Source: Deinandra increscens subsp. villosa (taxonomy: Eukaryota; Streptophyta; Magnoliopsida; Asterales; Asteraceae). Taken from it: 64,000 nt of DNA. The notes beneath the pieces are model-generated. The model had not been told where the DNA came from and searched no databases. It saw only the letters and a list, made by a program, of their open reading frames with translations. Shown here one piece after another: positions 11,501-21,002 of this stretch (positions are counted from its first letter, which is position 1; every line of letters begins with the position of its first letter). The DNA lies in the NCBI GenBank assembly GCA_039602395.1, contig JBCNJP010000017.1, forward strand, positions 93,534,713 through 93,598,712, in the 5' to 3' direction. The position numbers and the translations under genes are program-made.

Positions 11501-11601
11501 TATGATTGTTAAATCATACGTTTTGTACAAAAATTTTCTGGGACAAATTTTTAACGATGTAAATTGTTAAGTTTGGCATCAAATTGTATACGGGTGTTAC
11601 A
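8508..11601 (+). mobile_element. Probable gypsy-type solo LTR, 3.1 kb
   Basis: The segment starts TGTAACATCCCAAATT and ends ACGGGTGTTACA, the TG...CA ends and inverted TGTAACA/TGTTACA termini usual for plant gypsy LTRs. It is flanked by TTTTT on both sides, which is weak evidence because the site is T-rich. There is no primer-binding site, no polypurine tract and no gag or pol. Between about 10090 and 10560 a 40-60 bp unit built on GGTTCATAGGAACCATAG is repeated with variation. At 11163-11225 three copies of a GGCGATACGCCTA/GCGTATCGCCTAG motif occur. Confidence 0.6.
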
Positions 11602-12041
11602 TTTTTTAATGTAGCCAAGGTTTCTATCTTACCTTTTATATCTATTTATCTATTTATTTAGGGTCCTTATACAATAACCAACAAATTTACTAGAAAAACC
11701 CAAAGTATACGATCGTTTTATTGGAAACGATCTCCATATGATCGTTTCATTTCGAACGGTCTATTGGAATTGTACGTCGACATCAAAAGCCTACAAGCCC
11801 ATCAAATCATCCTTGGCTCGTTGATTTTGGGCCGTTTCATATGAAACGATTGTGGGAATGTTTTTTTTTTAATTGGACAATCAATCAGTGATCAATAACG
11901 ATAGATACTGATGTGATGTTTTATTCTGTTTAAATCGTATATATATCGATCAATCGATCGATCGTATATTTTCATATTATCGATCGATCGTCAACTTTTC
12001 TATAGTTCGATCATTTTCTCAATCTATAAAATTCGTAAGAG

Positions 12042-12530
12042 ATGTCGTGGTTCGATGAATTGTTTCCCAGCAGCGTAGGTGATAGCTACAACCCCCGCCG
12101 GTTATGATGGAGGTGATTATTACAGAGGTAATTGCGGAGGAAATTACCAAGGAGACGCCGGTAGTTATGTCGGTAATTATGTAGGAAACTATTCTAGTAA
12201 TTACAACAACGACAATGACGACGACAACAACAACAATAATAACAACAACAACGACGACGACGACAACAATGACGACGACGATGATAACAACCGTGGGTAT
12301 TATGAAACCGACCAGGTACAACCTATTCATGTTTTCGTCATATATTTTATGATTTATTAATACTATCGGAATCCATGATACTTTTGCAATAATTACGATG
12401 TAGTCTTCCGACATGTGTATATTATTACCACTTTCAGTTATGATAGTTATTTAATAATTTTAGATCTTCGTATCAAAACAAGAGTTGTTTGACTGGGCCT
12501 TTGAACAAGCTTGCCCAAAGGATAACTTCC
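12042..12530 (+). pseudogene. Asn/Asp-rich protein, 5' part of a gene cut by Gypsy-1
   Basis: Exon 1 (12042-12315) begins MSWFDELFPSSVGDSYN, shifts frame at a CCCCC run near 12091 and continues with Gly/Tyr/Asn-rich repeats and a long Asn/Asp tract encoded by AAC/GAC triplets. It ends at a GT donor. Exon 2 starts after TTTTAG at 12474 and reads IFVSKQELFDWAFEQACPK, then stops at the truncated 5' LTR of Gypsy-1. The segment FVSKQELFDWA resembles the start of the DNA-binding region of some FAR1/Mutator-like transposases, and the enclosing inverted repeats fit that, but the match is short. No continuation is visible beyond the 3' LTR. The function is otherwise unknown. Confidence 0.45.
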
Positions 12531-12891
12531 GTTAGACAATCTCCATTAGTTACGTCATAAGTGTTAACTTAAGTAACTAATGCATAACTAGGCCGAATAC
12601 GTCCACGACCTTTGGTTGATCACCGAACCCGCCCGTATGTGTTATGTGCTTATTTATTGTCCTTATGTGCAATGTGATTTAAATACATGACTTAGTATTG
12701 TGAATTGCATGACAAATTGTAAATACTTGATTATGTGGAAAACTTGTCTTTTTGGTCGCCAGCGAAACTACCGGGCGAAACTGTAGTGTCGCCCGGTAGC
12801 CAGCTGAACTACTCGATCAACATGTGACCAGAGCTAGTTTCGCTTGGCCAGCGAAACTGCCAGCGAAACTGCCAGCGAAACTAGCCTCTGA

Positions 12892-12898
12892 TATAAAT
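12892..12898 (+). promoter_or_regulatory. Likely TATA box of the Gypsy-1 LTR
   Basis: TATAAAT lies right after a run of CCAGCGAAACT units and about 50 bp before CA-rich sequence (CAAACCACACAACAAACACA) typical of an early transcribed leader. The same arrangement is found in the 3' LTR near 21384. The assignment is by position and sequence only. Confidence 0.5.
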
Positions 12899-13922
12899 AA
12901 TCTTAATAAACCCTAATAGCCTCATTTGCTCAAACCACACAACAAACACACACACACTCTCCTCTCTGATTTCGGCCAAGGCAAAGAGGTCACCAAAGAA
13001 TCGATTTCCAGTCCCTGAATCATCATCCATCATCATCTAAATCATCCCGTGAGTCCCAAACCTTGAGTTCTTATGTTTGCTTTAAGTTTTTATTAAAAAG
13101 CATGCTAGAATCTTCATGTTAACGCTTGAAATTGAATCTGAGATGTTGTACATGTTAGATCTATCAGAAAGTCATCAACTTTACGTCCCATAATCATCCA
13201 TGCTATAGATCTAGGTAAATTAGGTCATTTATGTGATTTTTGCCAAAACTGAGATTTGATGATGATATGTATGTTATGAGCCGATAAAAATGTTTGTTTT
13301 ATGCCTAGGAATGATTATCTATGCCTAGTGATAACGTATGTGCATTACAGAGGCCAACAGATTGATTTTTAGGCTGGAAAACCCTTTATTCGCGACTAGC
13401 GAAACTGCATGATCATCTAGCGAAACTAAGGCAATCTTCAACCAGCGAAACTGTGTAAACTATTTGAAATCGTATGCGGCGAAACTACTAGCGAAACTAG
13501 TAGTGTCGCCGTGAATTTTGTGCATGATTTACTTGCGAAATTGCTTGCGAAACTAGACCTTGACCAATGTCCCTGAACGAAAGTTCAAACCAGTTTCGAG
13601 AGAAACTAGCTAGCGAAACTATGCCAGTTTCGAGAGAAACTAGCTAGCGACACTATGCCGGTTCCCAGCGAAACTAACTAGCGAAACTGAGCCATCAGTT
13701 TCGGAGAAACTAGTTAGCGAAACTGTGCTAGTCCGAGCCTCACTAGTTCCGGGCGAAACTAGCTTAGCGAAACTGTTATGTGCCTAGCGAAACTGCTGCC
13801 TGTTTGTATAGAATTTGCTAAGTGTTGCACCATGCTAAGTGTTATATGCTATGCCATGACTTATATGATTATGCTATGATGAAACATGTTATGATTTCTG
13901 TAATATGTGAACCCTTGTTTAT

Positions 13923-14321
13923 TGTAACATCCCACATTGGTGGGGAGGGGAACTAAGCATGCCTTTATAAGGGTTGTGGATACCTCCCCTACCAAGACGC
14001 GTTTTAAATCCGTGAGGGGCGGATGCCTGAGGGCATGCCGGCTGCCAAAGCGGACAATATCTTGGTGCGACGGGTCTGGGCTGTTACAGATGGTATCAGA
14101 GCCGGTCGTCGGCCAGTGTGCCAGCGAGGACGCTGGTCCCCTGAGGGGGGAGGATTGTAACATCCCACATTGGTGGGGAGGGGAACTAAGCATGCCTTTA
14201 TAAGGGTTGTGGATACCTCCCCTACCAAGACGCGTTTTAAATCCGTGAGGGGCGGATGCCTGAGGGCATGCCGGCTGCCAAAGCGGACAATATCTTGGTG
14301 CGACGGGTCTGGGCTGTTACA
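13923..14321 (+). mobile_element. TRIM (terminal-repeat retrotransposon in miniature), 399 bp
   Basis: Two apparently identical 166-bp LTRs (13923-14088 and 14156-14321), both TGTAACATCCCACATTGG...GGGCTGTTACA, flank only 67 bp. The internal piece holds a primer-binding site TGGTATCAGAGC matching initiator tRNA-Met and a polypurine tract GAGGGGGGAGGAT, and nothing else. The 5-bp duplication TTTAT is perfect (13918-13922 and 14322-14326). The same point in the 3' LTR of Gypsy-1 (near 22412) is an empty site with a single TTTAT. It codes for nothing and depends on proteins of other retrotransposons. Confidence 0.95.
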
Positions 14322-15571
14322 TTTATGATCAACCATTGGTGCCGTGTGTCGGTATGTCGAGTCTTAGTTGCAACGTGCTATGTTATGGGCCATAGTGACG
14401 TTGAGTTAAAGTTAGACACAACCTAACACCTAAGACCTTAATGTGATTACTAGGTCTTCGTTAGCAAACATAAATTGGATTAACAAGTGTAGCTGAGCAA
14501 CCTAAGGTGAGTTTCACAAACCCTTTACTTGTGAGCCCGTTTGGGTCACAACGAACATACTAAACGGAAAACAACGCTGACAATTTGAGGTATTGCAATA
14601 ATGGGATACCTGTTATGGAAGTTGGAGTGTTTTATGGGGAACACTTGCAACTGTCCATCCTTGGGGTTTCAAATGAAATCCGGAACCAACTATTATGACA
14701 CCTAAACTCTTTTTGGGATTTCAGTTGAAATCCGGAATAAACATTTTAATATGACTAGTGTAGGTTAAAGTCTAAACCAAATGATATCACATGATTTCTA
14801 AGGATGCTTAAAAACTTAAAGACCTCAACTTAGTACTGATGATCTGGAAAGCGAGGGGATGTTGGGTAGATCTACTGAGGGTTTGACAAACCCTGCTCCG
14901 CGGTACACAAATGTGTAACCAACCGGCCGGGGGCCGAACGGAGTACAATATCAGCCTGTTGTTAGTTGTGGGCCTCCCTATTGGGACACAACTGGAGGCA
15001 CGAACCATCGGCAAATGCCGAACTCTGTTACGTCAGCTTTCAGCCCTAGTACGACTTCCTTAGTGCATGGAAACCGGATTAGCTACCCGCGATATCGGTT
15101 GACTGCTTTAACTTTTACTTAACTAGTGCATATTCAGTAATCAAACTCTTGGCAATGTTTTGCAAAACCATACTACTTATATATGTTGATACATACGATT
15201 ATTGAGACCGGGCCAATGCATGTCATGCCCACCGTGAACTCACCAACCGTTAGGTTGACACTTGTGTGGTTTTCACTTTTGCAGATCGTTGAGGAGTATC
15301 CGCTAGAGGTTGGCATGGCACTTGAAGACTTTGTTTATTTTGAACTAAATTTGGGGATTCAATACAATGACTTGTTTATGTAAAGCACGTGGTTAGTGCT
15401 AAGACAAATAATTTTCCGCTGCGTATATTTTGAAACTGTTTTTATTATTAATGCTTGGACTTCACTCTGATTCATTTAGTATTTGTAACTAATGGTTGTG
15501 GTCCTGGTCTAGCGCGCACCCCTTAACGGTATAAACTCCGTTAGTGGTTAATTTGGGGGTGTGACAGATAT

Positions 15572-15583
15572 TGGTATCAGAGC
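15572..15583 (+). promoter_or_regulatory. Primer-binding site of Gypsy-1
   Basis: TGGTATCAGAGC lies a few bases after the end of the 5' LTR and is complementary to the 3' end of plant initiator tRNA-Met, the usual primer for reverse transcription in this class. Confidence 0.85.
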
Positions 15584-16112
15584 CATAAGTTGCAGAGAAC
15601 TGGAATCATTTTCTAAAACGATTTGGAAACTGCAACTTGAAACCTTAGTTACAAACAAACAAATTCCCAAAACAAAATTTTCACGTGCCAACCTGGGATA
15701 CTCGCTCTGCTGTGTAAGTAAATACTTCATATGTATATATAGATACGTATAGATATATATGTAGACCGTGTCTAGGAAGTCTAACGGAAAACCTTAGGGA
15801 ATTTTCACACACGAATACGAAATGCGAACGATAATACGCGCACTATTTCGGGGGAAAGCGACAACGAAACGATACTACGCGCTACGTCCTGATTTCTGCT
15901 ACGACGACTACGCCGACGGTGACTTTTATGGGAAGGCCGACTTTCGACGATAGTACCTACGACTTACGACATTCTTCGACGACGCCTCGATTTTGCACGA
16001 AAATTTTTCTGGACTAATAGAGGGATAACGGGAAACTGATAATATACATATTATGGGATATGTATAGAATATAACTGTGACTGAACACTGGCTACTTTAA
16101 CTGTTCAGAAAG

Positions 16113-19100
16113 ATGTCTGGAAGAAGTGGAAGGAACAACATTAACTTGACGCCTGCACAACTGCAAGCCATGATCAACGAACATGTGCAAGCCGCTGTGG
16201 CAGCTGTACAAGCTACAATTGCTGCCCATGGTAATTATTATGACCGGATAAGGCACAAGGCGATATATATATTTTGACTTGTTTAAATTTTGAAACCCGA
16301 GTTATTAATTGCATCAGGAAACGTCCATCACTGTACCTTCAAAACTTTCATGGACTGCAAGCCAATGACGTTCTCTGGCGAATCAGGAGCGGTAGGACTC
16401 CTCAGATGGATTGAGAAGTCTGAGAAGGTCTTCTCCATGTGCAACTGCCCGGCTGAGAACAAGGTGAAGTTAGCTACTGGTACATTCGAAGGAGCAGCTC
16501 TCTCCTGGTGGAATGCTGAAATTCAAATGATTGGGATTGATGCGGCTGATAACATGGAATGGGGAGCATTCAAGGACCTGATAATGGAGGAGTATTGCCC
16601 TCGAGACCAAGTTAAGAAGCTTGAAGGAGAATTTCTGAACTCCAAAATGTCTGGGTCTGAGGTTGAAGAGTACACTGCACGATACCACGAGTACACAGCA
16701 CTGTGTCCGTCTATGGTAGATGCTGAGTTCAAGCGCATCGAGCGTTATCTGGAGGGTCTCGTACCCCAAATCAAGAGTCTGGTAACTGCTAGCAACCCGG
16801 TAACCGTACAGCAAGCCATCCGTCTGGCTCACAAGTTAACTGATCAAGAGGTTGAAAGGGGTACACTACCTGCCAGAAATTCTGAAAAGACCGCCTTAAG
16901 TGGCAAAAGAAAGGCTGAAGAAGAAGCTCCAGCAATGTCTGTGAACCAATCCGGGAGATCCTCGAACTCCCAGTATCAAAACAAGCGGCCTGACAACACA
17001 AGGTCCACTTTCAACTACGGCAGCAACAGTGGGAGCAACAATCGCCAAGGCGGTAATGGGAACTACAAAGGTAAAGCTCCGTTCTGCAACAAGTGTGAGA
17101 AGCACCACAGGGGTATGTGTAGCAAGGGTCTGGAATGTGGAAGATGTGGGAAGTTGGGTCATGAGGCCAACAACTGCTGGACCAATTTGCAGAGGCTGAA
17201 CAACAATGGTCAGAATCAAGGGGGAAACAACAACAGAGGAAATGTGAACAACCGTAACGGGCCAGGAAACAACCTGAACAACAACAACAATGGTGGGGCC
17301 CGTGGTTGTTTTGAATGTGGTGCGCAGGGCCACATGAAGAAAGATTGTCCGCGATTGCGCAGACAGGGAAATGGTAACAATGGGAACCAGGGAAACAATG
17401 ATGGGAATGGTAATGGGAATGGCAACGGAAATGGTGGAAATGGTAGAGGTCGTGCTTTTGTGATGGGCCAAGGAGAAGCTCGCAACGATGCCAACGTGAT
17501 CAACGGTAAATTTATATTGAATGGTTTCTTTGCTACTGTTTTATTTGATTCTGGTGCTGAAAGAAGCTTTATTTCCAATAAGTTTGCTAGACTAATTAAG
17601 GCTAAACCAATTGACTTAGATGCTAAGTATGTGGTAGAACTAGCGAATGGTAAACTTCATGATACAACTCAGATAATTAAGGACTGTAAGATAGAACTAG
17701 CGGGCCATACGTTAGGAATTGATCTTATGCCCTTCCCGATTGGTAGTTTTGACGTTATAGTAGGAATGGACTGGTTATCTGAGAATCGAGCCGAAATTCT
17801 GTGTCAAGAAAAAGTGGTCCGTATTCCACTCGAAGGCGGTGAGGTGTTAACAGTTCAGGGCGAAAAAGGTGGAACGGTCACCGGAATTATTTCGTATCTC
17901 AAAGCTCAAAAGTGCCTTCGTAAAGGTCATTTCGCGATTCTTGCAAACGTCACCGATTCGACACTTCCCGAGCGCAAAATCAACGATTATCCGATAGTTC
18001 GCGACTTTCAAGATGTATTTCCCGAAGATCTGCCTGGTTTGCCTCCGTTCCGACAAGTTGAGTTTGGAATCGATCTAACTCCTGGAGCCGCTCCGATTGC
18101 ACGCGCTCCGTATCGTTTGGCTGTGAGTGAACTCAATGAACTCTCTGCACAACTTCAAGAGCTACTCGACAAGGGATTTATCCGTCCAAGTTCGTCTCCG
18201 TGGGGAGCTCCGGTGTTATTTGTAAAGAAGAAAGATGGAACGTTCCGGATGTGCATCGACTACCGAGAGCTTAACAAAGTCACGATCAAGAATCGGTACC
18301 CACTACCTAGAATCGACGATCTCTTCGACCAGCTTCAAGGTTCAAGTTACTTCTCAAAGATTGATCTACGGTCAGGATACCATCAACTTCGTGTTCGAGA
18401 CGAGGATATTTCTAAGACTGCATTCAGAACTCGGTATGGTCATTACGAGTTCCTGGTTATGCCGTTTGGGCTAACCAATGCGCCTGCCGTATTCATGGAT
18501 TTGATGAATCGAGTGTGCAAACCGTACCTCGATAAGTTTGTAAATAGTTTTCATCGACGACATTTTGATATACTCCAAAACGAAGGAAGAACACGAGAAT
18601 CATCTGCGCCTTATCTTGGAATTACTTCGTAAGGAACAACTCTACGCCAAGTTTTCGAAGTGCGATTTTTGGATACGCGAAGTCCAGTTTCTTGGACACA
18701 TCGTTAATGAGGAAGGAATCCATGTCGACCCGTCTAAAGTAGAAGCTATCAAGAATTGGTCTACACCTAGAGCGCCGACCGAAATCCGACAATTTTTGGG
18801 ACTTGCCGGATACTACCGAAGGTTTATCAAGGGTTTCTCTCAATTGGCTCAACCCTTAACGGCTTTGACGCACAAAGGAGTGCAGTATAGGTGGGGTGAA
18901 AAAGAGGAACGCGCCTTTCAAACTCTCAAAGACATGTTATGTTCTGCTCCAATTCTCTCGTTACCTGATGGGGTTGACGACTTTGTGGTTTATTGCGATG
19001 CGTCTATTCAAGGACTCGGGTGCGTATTGATGCAACGAGACAAAGTAATTGCCTATGGGTCGAGGCAACTGAAGGATACTGAGAAGAATTATACAACGCA

Positions 19101-20844
19101 TGATTTAGAGATGGGAGCCGTTGTTCATGCACTCAAGATTTGGAGACATTACCTCTATGGAACAAAGTGCACAATATTTACTGACCACAAAAGCTTACAG
19201 CACATCTTTGATCAGAAGGATCTCAACATGCGACAACGAAGGTGGGTCGAGTTACTGAACGATTATGATTTGGCAATCAAATACCACCCGGGAAAAGCCA
19301 ATGTTGTGGCTGACGCCTTAAGCAGAAAAGAGTATGAAAAGCCTCGAAGGGTACGAGCGCTGCAACTTACCATTCATTCGGGACTGCCGGATCGAATCCG
19401 CGATGCTCAAAGAGAAGCTCTGAAAGAAGAAAACTTCGCAGCTGAAGCACTGCGAGGGGTAGATGGAAATTCTGAAATTAAGTCCGATGGACTCCGATAT
19501 TATAACGACAGAATTTGGGTTCCTCTACTTGGAAATCTCCGTGAGCTCGTGATGGACGAGGCTCACAAGTCAAGGTATTCGGTACATCCTGGATCGGATA
19601 AAATGTACCAAGACTTAAAGAACCTGTATTGGTGGCCAAATATGAAAGCCGACATTGCTCGATATGTGGCTAAATGCTTAACATGCTCAAGGGTAAAGAT
19701 CGAGTACCAAAAGCCTTCGGGACTACTACAACAACCAAAGATCCCAGAATGGAAATGGGAGGACATCTCCATGGATTTTGTAACGGGACTACCTCATCGA
19801 TCAAATCAACCGGATGCGATTTGGGTTGTCATCGATCGATTAACCAAATCGGCACATTTCATTCCGATGAAGGAAAGTGATAATATGGATAAATTGACAA
19901 AGCTGTACATCGACAAAATTGTGAAGCTTCACGGTGTGCCTAAGACTATCATTTCTGATCGAGATCCTCGATTTACTTCCAGGTTATGGCAATCAATGCA
20001 GGAAGCATTGGGAACCCGACTAGATATGAGTACAGCCTATCACCCACAAACGGATGGTCAATCGGAACGAACCATTCAGACCTTAGAAGATATGCTCCGA
20101 GCTTGCGTTCTTGACTTTGGGAAAGATTGGGAGACTCACCTTCCACTGGTGGAGTTCTCTTACAACAATAGCTACCATTCAAGCATCGGTGCAGCACCTT
20201 TTGAAGCACTTTATGGCAGAAAATGCAGATCGCCCGTATGTTGGGCCGAAACGGGTGAGAAAGGACTCACTGGACCGGAAGATCATCCATGACATGACCG
20301 AGCGAATTATTCAAATCAGGCAAGCGGCTAGCTGCAGCGCGTGATCGACAAAAGAGTTATGCCGACAAACGCCGAAAACCTCTAAAGTTTGAGGTGGGTG
20401 ACAAGGTGTTATTGAAGGTATCTCCTTGGAAAGGAGTGATACGCTTCGGAAAGCGTGGAAAGTTGAATCCTCGCTACATCGGTCCGTTTGAAATAATCAG
20501 GGAAGTAGGCCCGGTAGCCTACCGATTGAAACTCCCTAGCAGAACTCGATGGAGTTCACAACGTGTTTCACGTGTCTAATCTCAAGAAATGCCTGGCTGA
20601 AGAAACTGAAATAATTCCCTTGGAGGAATTGGTAATCGATGAACATCTGAGATTCATCGAGCAACCGGTGGAAATCATGGGACGCGAGGTGAAAGCCCTC
20701 AAACGTAGCAAGATTCCGATCGTCAAGGTACGATGGAACTCAAAGCGTGGACCTGAATATACTTGGGAACGAGAGGATCAGATGAAGAAGAAGTATCCTC
20801 ACTTGTTCGAGCAAACGTCCACGGAAACTCAAGGTATGATTTAA
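16113..20844 (+). pseudogene. gag-pol polyprotein of Gypsy-1, a few frameshifts
   Basis: Translation starts at 16113 (MSGRSGRNNINLTPAQ). A possible 87-bp intron, GTAATT...CATCAG at 16231-16317, joins this start in phase to the long frame. Gag contains a retrotransposon gag domain and two CCHC knuckles, CGRCGKLGHEANNC (about 17137) and CFECGAQGHMKKDC (about 17307). The protease motif LFDSGAERSF is near 17543. RT has FRMCIDYRELN near 18241. One extra base near 18543 puts the catalytic FIDD motif in another frame, from which RNase H (VYCDAS, TDHKSLQ) and integrase (zinc-binding HPGSDKMYQDL...CLTC, SMDFVTG, SDRDPRF, YHPQTDGQSER) follow. Further single-base shifts occur near 20280, 20325 and 20540. 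The C-terminus (VKVRWNSKRGPEYTWERE) resembles a chromodomain. Without the shifts it would be a full-length polyprotein. Confidence 0.88.
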
Positions 20845-21002
20845 TTTTGGGGACCAAAATTCCTTAACGGGAGGAGGATGTGACAACCCTAAAACTTTTG
20901 CTTTCTTTCCCCAGCAACGACAGCAACGACGACAGCTGATGCTGCGAACGCTACAACGCTAGAATAATTTTCGGGACGAAAATTCCAATTTCAAGGGGAT
21001 GA
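20845..21002 (+). other. Polypurine tract zone of Gypsy-1, apparently duplicated
   Basis: The true tract, CAAGGGGATGA, abuts the 3' LTR start at 21003. About 125 bp upstream a similar set of words occurs: GGGGACCAAAATTCC, then GGGAGGAGGA directly followed by TGTGACAACCC, which looks like a second polypurine tract joined to the first bases of an LTR. No gene is present. Confidence 0.55.

Larger units (their letters stand above)
12527..15566 (+). repeat. 5' LTR of Gypsy-1, 5'-truncated, with TRIM insertion
   Basis: Homology to the 3' LTR begins at CCAAAGGATAACTTCC. The first roughly 20 bases of the LTR (TGTGACACCCGAGAATT in the 3' copy) are absent and the upstream gene sequence abuts directly. 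It ends GGGGGTGTGACA. Relative to the 3' copy it has one additional GCCAGCGAAACT unit near 12855, a few substitutions, and a 399-bp TRIM plus 5-bp duplication. It contains about 18 exact GCGAAACT words in two clusters around the TATA box. Confidence 0.9.

Noticed and set aside
11940..12000. GATCGATCGATCG palindromes near 11950-11990 as a regulatory site
   Set aside because: Short simple repeats upstream of a broken gene; nothing links them to a known operator.
12019..12414. Long minus-strand frame rich in Val/Ile opposite the Asn/Asp exon
   Set aside because: It is the mirror of the AAC/GAC trinucleotide tract; the plus-strand reading has a start, splice sites and a downstream exon.
12766..13800. 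GCGAAACT array considered as CRISPR-like or satellite
   Set aside because: Units are 8-13 bp, irregularly spaced, without constant spacer length, and lie within LTRs of a plant retrotransposon.
13861..14336. Overlapping frames of 88-110 residues with repeated peptides
   Set aside because: They are translations of the two TRIM LTRs and their junctions.
14808..15383. Small frames of 66-68 residues present twice (also 22896-23471)
   Set aside because: They are duplicated because they lie at the same place in both Gypsy-1 LTRs; they have no domain, and the solo LTR version is changed.
16896..17578. Minus-strand frames of 120-191 residues opposite gag
   Set aside because: Antisense shadow of the Asn/Gly-rich gag of Gypsy-1; no domain or start context.
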